Positions 1 through 12,941 are shown, counted from the first letter of the stretch. The stretch is DNA of 64,000 nucleotides from Pardosa pseudoannulata (GCA_032207245.1 CM063500.1:60685661-60749660); one strand, 5' to 3'. Notes: generated by a model from the letters alone, not told the origin. Numbers and translations: made by a program.

Positions 1-840
1 AATGAGAACAAAGTCATGTGCATAAGGGAGAAAATTTGTGATAATGCCATTTCTCGATGGAGTTGGATGTACTAACCTAACATTCAAAGCATCAAAAAGA
101 AAAACCTAAAACTGATGTTTGATCAATGAAAATTCCTTATTGTGATATATTGAGTGCTTTGACGAATATGAAGGCTAATATAAATGTGAACACATACACA
201 AATACTGTAAGATAAAGTGCCCTTTAAATTGGGTATCATATTTTCTTATGCATCTAGTTGCATTTTAAAATATTAAATTACGTACATAAACACCAAGATT
301 TGAAAAAGATAATGTGCTGTCTGTAAGGTAAATATCTTATGTAAATAACTAATAAAAACCTAATTTACTTCCCTATTCACATATATTTATACATTCATAT
401 AAAGAATAAACATATGAAAAAAAAATCTGCTAATACTATGATGAGGAATTTATATGGCACATAAAAGAAAATAAAGAGCAAATGAGATTAATTAAATAAT
501 GGCATATATACTATTTATTTTCTTAATAATTAGGTAAATTTGTGGTAGTAAAATTTTAAAAAATCTAATAAATAACAATTATATCAACATATTGTATATT
601 AGTGTTATATACATATTATTATATATGTTGTTACATATTATTACATATGTTGTTACATTAATTTTTGAATCATTTGGATAAATGTTCCAACATTCTAGGT
701 GATTTCAGGTTGAAGCTTTCTGATAAATAACTGAATTCTAAAATCTTTTGTTTCCAGCATAAGAATTTTAGATTTTAAAATTTCACTAACTGTATTTTAT
801 CTATCTAAAGAAATAAATAAACATAAAGTGAAATATATAG

Positions 841-844
<4 letters not shown>
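1..844. other. AT-rich gene-free stretch
   Basis: No open frame longer than chance, no splice-bounded exon and no transposon end was recognised. The sequence is very AT-rich and has short direct repeats around 600-655 (a TTACATATxxTGTTG pattern). Confidence 0.5.

Positions 845-922
<78 letters not shown>
845..922. repeat. (TA)n microsatellite
   Basis: Uninterrupted TA dinucleotide tract of about 78 bp. Confidence 0.95.
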
Positions 923-927
<5 letters not shown>

Positions 928-1025
928 TTTAATATGCCAAGAAAATATTCATCTAGTTTTGAAATTATATCACTAAATAGTTAGATAATGAAACCAACAT
1001 GTGATTACATAAATGCATTCAGAAG

Positions 1026-1027
<2 letters not shown>

Positions 1028-1095
<68 letters not shown>

Positions 1096-1117
1096 GTGTA
1101 TTTGTGTGTGTGCGCAT
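1028..1117. repeat. compound (TA)n(TG)n microsatellite
   Basis: About 32 bp of TA passes directly into about 57 bp of TG with a few interruptions. Confidence 0.95.
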
Positions 1118-2105
1118 ATAATTTAAATATAAAATTAAAAATAAATGTCTAGGTAGATCTATCACAGTATGGTTCATGAATTTTTAAATACTTCCTCATC
1201 ATTAAATTAAGCAGTTATTTATAAAAGCAGAAAATTAAAAAGAAAAACATTCAAAATAGAAAACACACATTACAATATAACATAAAAAGCTAGAAATAAG
1301 AATTTTAATTCTAAACATGCTAAATAGATAACAAATAAATGAATGTTGATATACTAAAATACTACAACTTGATAAAAAATATACTTAAAAAATAAAATGG
1401 CTACTCATAATTTCTTGAAGGAACTGGTTCCTTAACATTCACAGCAATTTATGACAGAAGATGAAATATAAGAAAAAAAATCTCTGTAAACATCTTTTAT
1501 ATATTAAATAATAACAGCTATTAAAAAACTTATATGAAAATAATTTCAAGTAGGCCCAAAATATATATTAATTAATTCTTTTAAAAAAAGGTAATGGGTT
1601 TTAAGAGTTTTAAGAATTTTAATATCCACTATGAGGTAAAACATTGTTTCCCCTAAGTGGTGTCTATGAACCCCTGGGAGTCCTTGAATGGGTTCAGAAC
1701 AAATTAAAATTAATTTGGAAATGTGTGGGCAATATTAGAGGCTCCAAAAATGTTTAATATAATGTAAAACAATTGTAATCTATTTTCATTTTGATAGTTC
1801 ATAAAAATAAGGTATAATAAAAAAAAATAAGAAAATAGGTACATAAAACAAATTTTCTAAATAATTTATCTGAGATATGTAACATAAAAGAGTCTGCACC
1901 ATATGAAATATTTAATTATACAACATGTGTGTGATATAAAATGCATGCAATAGTTTCTTTGTTCTGTTCTTATATACTTTATAACAAAAGTTTTAATTTT
2001 AATAAATATAATTTTAAAATTATTAAAATATCTTAATTTTATTTACAAATCTTTATTCACAATTCATGATACCAGAATTAAATTCAATATTTTACTATAT
2101 GCAGT
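1118..2105. other. AT-rich gene-free stretch
   Basis: No gene recognised. Around 1640-1690 there is a slightly GC-richer patch (TTTCCCCTAAGTGG, AACCCCTGGGAG) that resembles the end of a hAT-type element, but no partner end or target duplication was found. Confidence 0.4.
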
Positions 2106-2237
2106 TGTATGGAGTTATTTCACTTGGTTCAGTTATTTGCCAAGAGAAGGGGGTCTGAGAGATTATTTCCCTGCAACAGTAAAATAATTTCTGGTATGTA
2201 TAGAACACTTTTTATAATTATTTTTTCAAATATTTAA

Positions 2238-2455
2238 TGCTTTGCACTCAAGGGTTTCAGAGCAGAGTCATTTAAAATTTGTCTTCAAACTCGAGAGCTC
2301 TGCTATGGAGACAACGCAAAATAATTAGTTTTTACAATTTGTTTTTGTTCTTATGTTAAAAACTGAAAATTATTTGCATTGTCTGCGTAGCAGAGCCCTT
2401 GAGTTTGAAGAAAAGTTTTAAATGGCTCCGATCCAAAGCCCTCGAGTGCAAAGGG
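2238..2455. mobile_element. piggyBac-type foldback MITE, copy 1
   Basis: Flanked by TTAA (2234-2237) and a mutated TTGA (2456-2459). The ends are an imperfect inverted repeat (left TGCTTTGCACTCAAG, right CTCGAGTGCAAAGGG) and most of the arms pair around a central AT loop. It has no coding capacity. TTAA target duplication with CCC...GGG termini is the signature of the piggyBac superfamily. Confidence 0.7.
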
Positions 2456-2845
2456 TTGATACATAAAATTAAAAAAAAAAAGCAATAAGAGGTTGCAAAT
2501 TGTTTTTTTTTTATTGAAATGCTAGCAAAATAAATCAACTAAAACATGACATTAATAGAAAACTATGACTAGGGCTATTACATGATTTTCTTATCTCCAT
2601 TTTTCATACACATTTTCATTATTCTAAGTTTGAGGTTGCTGGCTTTGGGGTAAACAGTTTCAGTCTAGATATTATTTAAAAAATAAAAAAAAGACATATT
2701 TTAAAATTCTAAAATGTATGGAGTTATTTCACTTGGTTCAATTATTTGCCAAGAGAATGGGTCTGAGAGATTATTTCACTGCAACAGTAAAATAATTTCC
2801 GGTATGTCTAGAACACTTTTTATAATTATTTTTTCAAATATTTAA

Positions 2846-3063
2846 CCCTTTGCACTTAAAGGTTCCAAAGCAGAGCCAATTAAAATTTGTCTTCAAACTC
2901 GAGAACTTCGCTATGGAGACAATGCAAAATAATTAGTTTTTACAATTTGTTTTTGTTTTTATGTTAAAAAAGGAAAGTTATTTGCATTGTCTGCATAGCG
3001 GAGCTCTCAAGTTTGAAGACAAATTTAAAATGACTCCAATCCGAAGCCCATGAGTGCAAAGGG
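2846..3063. mobile_element. piggyBac-type foldback MITE, copy 2
   Basis: Same element as the copy 609 bp upstream, here with both TTAA target sites intact (2842-2845, 3064-3067) and termini CCCTTTGCACTTAA and GAGTGCAAAGGG. It sits at the equivalent position of the second tandem unit, so it was probably duplicated with its host segment rather than inserted twice. Confidence 0.8.
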
Positions 3064-3463
3064 TTAATACATAAAATTTTAAAAAAAGTAAGAGGTTGCA
3101 AAATAATTTTTTTTTTTTTTTGAAATGTTAACAAAATAAATCATCTAAAACATGACATTAATAGAAAACTATGACTAGGACTAATACATGATTTTCTTGT
3201 CTCCATTTTTCATGTACATTTTCATTATTCTAAGTTTGAGGTTGCTTGCTTTGGGGTAAACAGTTTCAGTCTAGATATTATTTAAAAAATAGAAAAAAAA
3301 GACATATTTTAAAATTCTAAAACATTATTTTTCAATTGGTGAAGATTGATGCTCAGAGTTATACTCTGGAAAATTCTTATACTTTATTTAGAAATTTAAA
3401 TCCATGACTTCAGGGAAAATACAAAAATAAATAAATAACCTAAAATAATAATTTTTTTAATAC

Positions 3464-3904
3464 ATACCTGCCAACATACCATTTTTGTAAATCTTACAAA
3501 TTAGTACAATAGTGTGTAAATATATATTTATATTTAGACTGAAAGTGTATTTGCAAATTTATATCTCAATGCATAACTCTTAAATATAACGTTTAAACTA
3601 AGTTGTATGAACACCGTAAGTTAGAAGCTATTTTTTTCTGTTGTTAACACAAGTGACATTGATATGTAACATAAAATCAGAAAAAGATCGAGAATTAAAA
3701 AGATAAATAAATGAGCTAACAAGAGAGTTATTTGACAAAGAAAACCTATTAAAATATCTTTATTATATGAATATATATTAATGTAAGAATTATATTCTAT
3801 ACTTAAAAAATTGTTTTACGAAAACTTTTTTAGCAGAGAAATATATTTTCTTACAATATGATTAAAACCCATACAATGTATAGCAAAAATAAGTTGGCAG
3901 GTAT
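3464..3904. mobile_element. short TIR element (ATACCTGCCAAC ends)
   Basis: Perfect 12-bp terminal inverted repeats ATACCTGCCAAC and GTTGGCAGGTAT bound about 440 bp of AT-rich noncoding DNA. The terminal motif resembles the CAGATATGCCAAC family seen at 21.6 and 31.2 kb, so it may be a distant hAT-type relative. No clear target duplication was found. Confidence 0.5.
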
Positions 3905-4453
3905 AAAACTATGCTTCTAAAAAACTAAACAAAAAGGTTTTGAAGAACTTTTAAGACAGATAAAGTCTTTATAAGAGGGGTTATGAGATTCACATGAATC
4001 ACATTCTATTTTAACTAAATTTAGTTACTTTTTCAAAATAACCTGCATTTGAGCAATACATAGCTTGTATTAAAAGCTTCAAAATGAAACACAGGTGAAA
4101 GGCACAGAAAGCTGAGATACAAGCAATTATTAATAAAGTAGAATTATCACTACAAAAATATACTAAGATAATGTAAAATTTAAGTTTGAAAAATGCAAAA
4201 TTTGAATTAATCAGTAGATCTTATTAAGTGTTAATCAGTGATAAAATGTCATAGTAACACAATTGATAAACTAAATTTAATATAGTTTTGAAAAGCATAT
4301 ATCTGTATCTCTAAATTAATATTATAATATTCTAAGTCAGGCATGTACAAAATATGGTCCCCATCTTGGTTTTATATAGTGCAGAAAGGCTTTTCCAAAT
4401 ATAATTGAATCTGACCTGTTAGCCCTCTTGCTTAGGTTTGATTGTTCTTGTAG

Positions 4454-4455
<2 letters not shown>

Positions 4456-4504
<49 letters not shown>
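4456..4504. repeat. (TA)n microsatellite
   Basis: TA tract of about 48 bp. Confidence 0.95.
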
Positions 4505-4506
<2 letters not shown>

Positions 4507-4628
4507 CAAAAACAATGTCATGATAGTAGCCAGGATTTAGTTTTGGGGGAGGCTTAAAATGAAATGAACCTGACCCTGGTATATCCCTATTTTGAACTAA
4601 AAAGATAAAAAATATGTAAAATTTATTA

Positions 4629-4725
4629 CAGTGAAACCTACTTAAGAAGTTTTCCAAGGGCCTAACTGATTAAAACTTCTTAAGTGGGAAAACTTCTTAT
4701 ATGAGAAATCCGGCAATAAGCATTA
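4629..4725. mobile_element. partial pogo/Tigger-like MITE
   Basis: Begins TA-CAGTGAAACCTACTTAAG and contains the inverted partner CTTCTTAAGTGGGAAAAC. It matches the ends of the element about 140 bp downstream but lacks the interior. Confidence 0.55.
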
Positions 4726-4769
4726 TTTATGAATATGTATGTGTGTGTATATAAATATAAATATATATA

Positions 4770-5412
4770 CAGTAAAACCCGCTTAAGAAGTTTTCTAAGG
4801 GAATGGAAAGAGAAAACTTCTTAAACAAAATCAATTTTTTTAAAAATGAAATTACATAGATAATGAGAGATTTTTTTTTCTTTATAAAATAATATATAAA
4901 CAATAGGTTTGGTTTTTCTCAAAAATTTACATTTTTTGCATACTTAAAAAATCAGCTAATAAAGGAAAAACAACATAATTACCTTAGAATATCTTTAATT
5001 CAACTAAGAAATTTTGCTTTAAACACCACTGGAGTCAATTTTACAGAAAAAAAATTGATTATAGTTTTTTGTTTTTGTTTTCTTATCGGCAATTTGTAAC
5101 TGATAACAGTTCAGTTGTCATAAGCTTTTAAAAACTTCTTCACGCACATTTTAAATAAAAATGACAACAGTCGTTTTCAGCCATAAACGTTGACCTTTAC
5201 AGAGAGAGGAGGAAAAAAAAAACAGTAATTGAAAGTTAGCTATAAATGCATTCTATAAGTAAACTTAGAAATTAAAGAAAACTTTTTAAGTGGCAAAGAG
5301 TTTGGAACGAAATTTTATAAACATGTTATTTTAACATTGTAAGAGTAGGGGGAAAAATGGATACTGAAAATATAAACTTCTTAAGCGGGAACTTCTTAAA
5401 TGGATTTTAGTG
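4770..5412. mobile_element. pogo/Tigger-like nonautonomous element
   Basis: Starts CAGTAAAACCCGCTTAAG after TA and ends CTTAAATGGATTTTAGTG before TA, giving inverted termini with a TA target duplication as in Tc1/mariner/pogo transposons. Subterminal repeats of CTTAAGAAGTTTTC occur on both arms. No transposase remnant is readable. A second copy of its right half lies at 39.6-39.9 kb. Confidence 0.75.
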
Positions 5413-6060
5413 TATATATATATATCAGTTCACTAAATTTATAAAACATTTTGGAGAAAAAAATATTGAATTTTAATAAAAAATGGACAAAATTAAATTT
5501 TGATTATATATGCAATTTTCTACTAGAAACAGTATTTTTATTTTAGTAATAAAATACAATACAGAACTTTGGGAGAAGGAAGCTAGAGCCTGTTAAGCTC
5601 CCCCCTTCCCATCTTTCTTTTTGGCTATGGCTTGCATGAAGTCTCATACTAGCATGGATTATTTTGGTTACAACAGAACCTTGTTATGATGATACAAATC
5701 TGGCATATTACACTAACTGACTATTTCTCCCCATTTCCAAAGCTGACAGCTTTTGCTTAGAAAAGAATATCATTTGGAAAAACCTATAAATGCATGACGT
5801 ATTTTTAAATGATGAAGTTTGTGAAATCTAAGATCAAAAAGCAAATTACTGATGCTCACATGGAAAGCCAATAATAAGTTTCAATTTCTGCACCATACCT
5901 TTATGTAACCATAACGTCACAAATGCATAGAAAAGGATTTATTTAATTATATTACATTGCATTGAACATTATAATTTTTAACATTTTATAATGGGACTTT
6001 ACATAAAGAAATAGAGAGATTAAATTATTTAAGATGCATTCAATTTTTTTATTTTTCATA
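5413..6060. other. gene-free stretch
   Basis: No exon or element ends were recognised. The part around 5570-5700 is GC-richer than its surroundings and could be an old, unidentified repeat. Confidence 0.35.
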
Positions 6061-6062
6061 TA

Positions 6063-7182
6063 CAGTCAAGAGCCAAAACATGACCACCCCTACATTTTGC
6101 AATGAACTTGCAAGCATGACGTGGAAGGCATGTGATCAGATGGAAGTGGTATTTAACTGCTGCTGGAAAGTCTGAAGAATCATTCTTTTACTTACTTCTG
6201 TGTGTGATGGAAAAGGCTGTGGATCTAAGCGATTTTGATAGATGGCAGATTGTAATGGCTTGAAGGCTCGGAACAAGTATTTCTGAAGCTGCACGATTTG
6301 TGGGTTGTTTGCGATCTACAGTTGTTAGTACTTATGCAAAGTAGATGAATGATAGTGAAACCAGCAGTAGACGACATGATGTTGGACGTCCACACACTAT
6401 CAAAGAAAAAGGTCGTTAGAGATTGTCTCGCATGGTGAAGCAAAACCGGAGCCAGACAGTGGTTCAGCTGAGAACTCAATACAATGCAGTATCAAGTAGA
6501 ATAGTATTGGAGCACACTGTTAGATATGGGGCTATGCAGCAAATATTCCACTCGCGTGCCTTTGTTGACCAAGCATCATTGCCAACTGTGCCAACGCTGG
6601 GACCAGGAAGATTGCAACTGGTCCATGGATCAGTGGGAGAGAGTTGCCTGGTCAGATGAATCACGGTTTGTCATTCATCACGCCAACATACACAGGCCGG
6701 TGGTAGTGGTATTATGCTTTGGGGGACATTTTCTTGAGCATCTCCAGGACCCACGGTTGTGGTAAAGCAGGTCATTGGTCATTGGGGACCAGTTGCACTC
6801 TTACATGGCCTCTGTTTTTCCAGCTGAAAATGGAATGTTCCAATAGGACAATGCTCGTGTCATAAGGCTAAATTTGTGTTGAAGTGGTTCCAGGAACATT
6901 ACGCTGAATTCCAGTTAATGTTCTGGCCACCTAACTCACCGGATCTCAATCTGATAGAACACATTTGGAATGCTATGGGACGGCAGCTCAGAGTTCAAAG
7001 ACCACCAATTCGCAATATCTCGGATTTGCATAACCGTTGCTTAAACATCTGGTACAATCTGTCTCTGGCCATCTACCAAAGACTTGTGACATACATGACA
7101 AGGCGGCTTGAAGCTGTGTTGCGTGCCAAAGGTGGGCCAACTCGTTATTGACAGGTAGTCATAATGTTTTGGCTCTTGAGTG
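6063..7182 (+). mobile_element. Tc1-like DNA transposon, degenerate
   Basis: A 1.12-kb element between TA dinucleotides (6061-6062, 7183-7184). The termini CAGTCAAGAGCCAAAACAT and ATGTTTTGGCTCTTGAGTG form inverted repeats of about 20 bp. The size and TA duplication are typical of the Tc1 family. The single transposase gene inside is broken, so the element is dead. Confidence 0.92.
6208..7151 (+). pseudogene. Tc1 transposase pseudogene
   Basis: Reading starts with MEKAVDLSDFDRWQIVMA, an N-terminal DNA-binding region, but meets an in-frame stop soon after and more stops near 6340 and 6418, with later frame changes. The C-terminal part (6876-7151) is clean and contains WPPNSPDLNLIEHIWNAMGR, the conserved block carrying the third acidic residue of the Tc1 DDE catalytic domain. 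In an intact copy this enzyme would cut and rejoin the element ends. Here it cannot be made. Confidence 0.9.
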
Positions 7183-7184
7183 TA

Positions 7185-8696
7185 TATATGGATCCTAAAG
7201 TACTTCAATTTGCCTAATATTTTAAATTTGGCTGATAGTCCTTTTGAAGTTGCACATGCCTGGTCTAATTCCTTTCAAGGGACAAAAGAATTAAATAAGA
7301 CTGCACATTGTCTTTCTTTTATTCTTTTATTAATAAAAATCTTAAATGATACAACTCTATATCCTTTTTAGAATAATCCTAATCATATCAGCAGTATGAT
7401 TTTGTATAATACACAGTATTTTTTTTTTTAAGGATTAAAATTGATATTTATTACCTACTTTAAACATTTGCACACAACTACAAACATATAAAACCTATTT
7501 TTTAATTCTCAGAAATGTTATATATATTATAAGTATTTAACTGCCAGGAAACTATTTTAAAATAAGGTAAGCAAAGAGCAAAGATAAGCAAAGTGTTTTT
7601 TTTATAGTGTAATACTTACAAAACTTTAGGAAATAAGAAAATTGATCATTTTTTTAACAAAGTAGTATAAACATTAAACAATCAAGATTCTTTTCAAATT
7701 GTGGCATAATGATTATTTACTAACAAAAATAAAAATGGAACATTAAATGTACAAATACTGAATCTGGAAAAAAATTTGAGAGAAAAGAAGACAAAAATAA
7801 TGTGAATACTTGAAAATTAAGAATAAAAATAAAGGTTTGTGTTAATAGAATATAGCATATTTTGTAAAAAACTACAGATTTTAAATTATTTAATAATTAA
7901 GCTTAAATCTATGACTAAGGCAACTAGATATCCTAGTTAAAAACAAATTGTCCTAGCATCCCTAAACTTTCCTGAAGTGTTCCAGATAATAACAAAATCC
8001 TTTAACTACTTAACAAATGTGTAATTTACTAAAATACTGCATTAAAAAAATTGTATTGCATAGTAATTTATTGTTTTTACTAGTTAGAAAATAAAAATAA
8101 ATGTTTTTATAATTTTAAGCATTTTAAGCTAATACAAAATTAAAATTTTACTTTTGAAAATTCGAAGGTTATTACACGTCATCATAAAATTAACAATAAA
8201 TATACAGTTTTATTCACATTGAAACCTATTTCCAGATGATGATTTAATATATAAAAAACAAAACTGAATGATTATGACAAGTCACAAAGGTATCAATCAG
8301 GTTTTGTATGGTACTTTTTAAAACATGGGAACATGCATAAACCAACATCACATTTCTCACACTGGTATCTCAATACTCAATAATTACGTTTTCTTTGTTC
8401 ATTCTTTTCCCATGGACACAATGTACACACTTTGTTAGATTTCAGTATATAATTATTTGGCTGGTTTCTGTCACATATTAAATGATGCAAACTGGTGTGA
8501 AATAAGCACACCAATATTTTTAGTTCTCAACTATAGGAAGTATATTCAAGGTGGCCACAAAAAGGGATTTTGGAATTTCCTGATAATTCTAAGTTTTATT
8601 ATAGAAATCCAAGCACTTATTGACAACACATCTGTTCCTTAATGTCTATATTCTCTCTACCTACTCTTGTTAAGTCTAAGAAATTCAAATTTTACA
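7185..8696. other. gene-free stretch
   Basis: About 1.5 kb of AT-rich DNA. Short open frames (for example 7180-7371) have no recognisable motif or splice context. No repeat ends were found. Confidence 0.45.
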
Positions 8697-8700
8697 TTAA

Positions 8701-9255
8701 CCCCTTAATGCACAGTTTCTTTGAAAAAAGCCGGCCAAAAAAATCCTTTTTTTTTTTAATGTAAAAAACACAATTTAGAACGTTGTCTTGACAAAAAAAA
8801 AAAAAATCAAAATTTTCATTGCAATTTTGGATTTTGATAAAATTGCAGAAAATAGTCGAATATAGCTTACAATCCCATGTAAATGATAAATATCAATAAA
8901 ATGATTTTTTTTGTTTCACACTGTTATTTTTAATTCTCGATTGCATTTAAGTGTGAAAAATTATAGCAACATAAAGTACACCGCTCGAATTATCTCGAGT
9001 ATGCACAGTTTGGCCAGTTTAGTGCGCTTGGTTTGGTTTGGTTTGGTTTGGAGCGCTACGGTCTACTGTTTTGCACACGAGGGCTAATGAGACCGGGACC
9101 TACTGCTTAAAGCCAATTCCGAACGGCTACGAACATCCATGCCATAGTGGGATTCGAACCCACGAACTCCGAAACCGACGATCAGCATCCTAACCAATCG
9201 GCCAGCGTTCGGCATTTAGTGCGCTTGAGTTAACTCGAAAGTGCACGTTAAGGGG
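8701..9255. mobile_element. piggyBac-type MITE interrupted by a SINE
   Basis: TTAA lies on both sides (8697-8700, 9256-9259). Termini CCCCTTAATGCAC and GTGCACGTTAAGGGG are near-perfect inverted repeats. Without the inserted SINE the element is about 360 bp and noncoding. Internal CTCGAGT / ACTCGAAAG blocks extend the foldback. Confidence 0.85.
9031..9214 (-). mobile_element. tRNA-derived SINE, family 1, copy 1
   Basis: Read on the minus strand it starts TGCCGAACGCTGGCCGATTG, has an A-box-like TGGCCGATTGGT and a canonical B box GGTTCGAATCCC (a split RNA polymerase III promoter), a tRNA-unrelated body, and a tail of CCAAA repeats. A perfect 13-bp target duplication TTTAGTGCGCTTG flanks it (9018-9030, 9215-9227). 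It is inserted in a piggyBac-type MITE. SINEs depend on a partner LINE for mobility. Confidence 0.9.
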
Positions 9256-9920
9256 TTAAAAAAGGAAGCATAATATTTTTGCACAATATTCTGCTTATCC
9301 TTAATATTGTCCATCATAACTGATTAGCCACAGACTTAAGACTATCAGCCTCACAGGTAGTTTCACGATTAATCTAATAATTTTCTTTTAAAATAGTATG
9401 TAACTTCTTAATAATTAACAGTTTTCCCTGGTTCTTATTTCTAGACCAAAGCGTATTGTCTTTGTTAAAGGAAACAAAAAACATGATCATTCTAAGTATT
9501 TCACAATAATTCAATTTCTTATAATAAGATCTCAAAAAATCTAACTCAGAATTTCCAGTTTTTCAAAATTATCTGATATTTTTATATTTTACACGTCTGT
9601 GGCCACCCTGAAATTGTCTGCATTATATTAGATTATATTGGAAAAAAACACTTTCAAGGACATGTCAATGTTCCAATACAATCACGAAGAGCAAATTAGA
9701 CTTAGCCAAATATTAAACCAATGTCAATAAAATATTACTACCAAAATTTTAAAACAAAATACTTTTGCTGTTGGCCTTAATACTTATGTTATAATCAAAA
9801 TAGTGCTTTGTGTAGAAAAATGTTACAATGCATTCAAATTCGTCAAAGGTAACACTTAATAACCTTGATTTTAACAAAATTCCTTAATTACCCTTCTTTT
9901 TGATAAATCAGTGTTTTTAA

Positions 9921-10114
9921 CCCTTAATTTGGCTAAGTCCGCTACAACAAACAATCAAATAAATAAAATCTTAAATAAATATATATTTTTATTGATAATA
10001 TATAATATATTAAATATATTATATATGATTATTATTTAAATTATTATTATTGTTATTATTTACTTAAATATATTTTTAATCAATATTTGAAAAAACATCT
10101 TGTCAAATTAAAGG
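9921..10114. mobile_element. piggyBac-type MITE (194 bp)
   Basis: TTAA occurs at 9917-9920 and 10115-10118. The ends CCCTTAATTTGGCTAAG and CTTGTCAAATTAAAGG are imperfect inverted repeats. The interior is AT-rich and noncoding. Confidence 0.65.
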
Positions 10115-10118
10115 TTAA

Positions 10119-12818
10119 AAGAATCGGTCAGGCATTGTTTTTTAAATAAAAAAAAAAAGCGATTTGATTTTTATTTGACAAATCTCACTATAATTAGAAG
10201 AAACTAAACATTTACAAGAAGAGGTTTTTTGAAATAATTACAATGTTAATTTTTTTTTCTGCTGTAGGGGGTGTCAACATTTTTTATTTTGTCTCCTAGT
10301 CATAATTTCTTAAATTCTCTTAAAATTTCAGCATTTTTTAAAATTATTTTTTTTAAATATTCTTTATTTTTATACTGGTTAAAACAAAATAAGAGGAATA
10401 AATTGGTGATAGAAATATTAAAATTCTTTTATGAACATGTAAACAATTGGATAAGAATATTCGACCATTATATATACGTATGATCTATTTGAGAAACATT
10501 AAAATAAATATTTCTAATATCACAGTTATTTTTTAAATGCATTTAATATTTCTATTATTACATCATAAGCACATGCACCCTTTACTTATTAAAAAAAAAT
10601 TAAATAACGAATTTAAGTCCATGACTAAAATCAGAATGAAACATCTCATTCAAAAACGTTTACACATTATGAGACATCCAACATTCACACAAAATATATC
10701 ACTATGATAAACAATGTGGAGCTAGTTTCAGAAAACTGAATGATTTGGATAATAACAAATTAGTGAATGACAAATCTTTGGCAATTATTAAGTTCAGTTT
10801 AAATGTGATCCTAATATGCTAACAACATTTATTGTTAGCAAAACCAGTTTAAAATAACATGTTGCCTGTAGAAAAGCTTAAAACAACCGAAAGTGTAAAT
10901 AGGTTGCATCTGTGGCACATGACAAATGATTTGATTTGATTTGTAAGGAATTAGATAGCCCTGAGTCCTCTTGGAACATGTCGTGCCAAATAAATTGTAA
11001 GAAATTAAACCAAAAGCTTGATAGTTGAGTAAAAGGAGCTCATGTTGAACATTTATAAAGGTAAATTAGAAATGTTACTGGATCTTTTATCATTTATCTC
11101 GATATTGTCGCTTACAGTTAAAGTGTAGTTAAACATGTTTAAAACTGCTCTATATTTTTAATGTACACCCTGTGTCTGTATGTACATGTGTGTGTGTATG
11201 TATATATATATATACATCAAAAGGAGGGGAAAATATGTCATTTCTATGACATCATTTACTTATTTTTTTATTTGTTAATTATCTTTAAATTATAATAAAA
11301 TGAAAGGGCAGAAAAACTAGAATGTAAAAAGAACTTTTAAAATTCTCTTAATGAGCCTTAAACAGGAACTAAAAATAAGTTAAGAAATTGAAAATCACAC
11401 AAACCCTGTTTTTTCTTTCATAAACACACACAGAGAAAAAAGAGGAGGCAAGCAGGGAAAGGAAGGTGCTGGAAAAGATCTTAGAAAAATAAATAAATAT
11501 GCAGTACTACAGTGTGCCTTAAATTCCATAAAAAGAAATTTATATTTATAAACTTACTTTAAATATTTGTTTTATTGAAATCTAAATTTAAAAAAAAAGA
11601 GGGGGGGATTGAAGGCTACACCCAGAAAAGAATGAAATGAAATGCAAAAAGAAAAAAAAAAAGGAATTTTAGACAGTAAAAATAACCAACCTTTAATAAC
11701 AGATTTCTCTACAAAATACAAAAATAAATGTACAATAAACAAACTTGCTGAACAGAAATACAAAAACAATTCTGACACAAACAAAAAGTAGCTTTTAAAT
11801 CTTTGTTACAATCATCTACTATGAAGTCAACACTGACTGAATGCAATTTTACAACACATAGCAGAGTACAAAATTATATAAATATTAACAATTATATACT
11901 ACATTCACAGTTTAAGTGTCTCTTTCTTAATAAGATATTTGATTTACAGGCCTCCTATTTAATAAAAGTTAATATGAAATTTTATGGATTTTGTACTTAT
12001 AAATACACTCAATCAGAGCATTTGCCAACATATTATTAAACAACATTTATGAATAAATTAGTAACATTTCATTGTTTTGCAAAAAGAGGATAAAATATAC
12101 ATTTCACATGACAGTATAAATTAGTTTCTGCTAAACAAGTGAAATTTATCAAACATCTATTTTATGGTGTAAAAAGGAAACTATGATAAATATTAAAGCA
12201 ATGATTACCATAGCACAACTACAAAGTATGATGTTATTTTAATAAATACTGAGTAACACTTTTTATATACATCCAACAATACACATAACCAAATAAAACA
12301 AAACAAGGAAAAAAAAGAAAAGCAAGAGGACAAAAATCCTACAGAATAAAACTAACCAATATACAACCGACACATTTGCTGTTGCTTAATAATAAAATTA
12401 GGCATTTAATAAATAATCCTGCTTTCCTGACAGAGCAAACAATTTAATGTGTGTATAAACATTCTGATGGAAAATACCCGGAATTTTGAACTGTACAAGT
12501 AGAAAAGTATAAAATTTATACAAATGAGATAATTATACTAAACTATTACACTAGGAAAAACTATACACTACTACAATTTGAAACACAATAATATGTGCAA
12601 GAAATAATTTTAATCACAATTATAGAGTCATAAATTAAACAAACAAAGCAAAGCTTTAAAACAATGAAATAAAAATCATATTACAATGATATTACAATGT
12701 AATGTACAATCTTAAATAAACTATTTCTAAAATGTTGTGTTTAATATTTACCAATAAACAACATTGTTTAACTTCCCAAACAAATTTGATATGAGCTAAA
12801 ACTTTGAATTTTCTTTTT
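10119..12818 (-). other. region downstream of MOB4, including its 3' UTR
   Basis: The MOB4 stop codon lies at its right edge, so some of this stretch must be MOB4 3' UTR. TTTATT, the minus-strand form of the AATAAA signal, is frequent (for example at 11571), so the cleavage site cannot be placed. No other exon or element was recognised. A short TG/TA tract lies near 11170-11215. Confidence 0.5.
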
Positions 12819-12941
12819 TTATGCTTCACTTTCAGTAGTATTGGATTCTTCACCTAACATGGGAACAATAAGATTATCTTTTGACATCAAATTGTACTTG
12901 GTGACAAACACAGTAAATCGACGGCACAAGAAAGTTTCATT
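12819..12941 (-). CDS. MOB4: MOB4 exon 7 (terminal coding)
   Basis: Codes residues 183-222 and the TAA stop (12819-12821). Acceptor is CAG at 12942-12944. The peptide opens [20 protein letters not shown], the conserved C-terminal MOB4 segment, and ends TTESEA. The [12 protein letters not shown] wording is the arthropod form. Confidence 0.96.
   Translation of the reverse strand, partial: NETFLCRRFTVFVTKYNLMSKDNLIVPMLGEESNTTESEA

Larger units (their letters stand above)
2106..3322. repeat. 609-bp tandem duplication (two units)
   Basis: Unit 1 (2106-2714) and unit 2 (2715-3322) are colinear and nearly identical: both open with TGTATGGAGTTATTTCAC and close with GACATATTTTAAAATTC. Each carries the same foldback MITE at the same internal position. 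They differ by scattered substitutions and small indels. Confidence 0.9.

Noticed and set aside
9120..9200. tRNA gene (B box GGTTCGAATCCC on the minus strand)
   Set aside because: It is the head of a SINE with target duplications, and no cloverleaf acceptor stem closes around it. The similar sites at 40.85 and 57.41 kb are rejected for the same reason.
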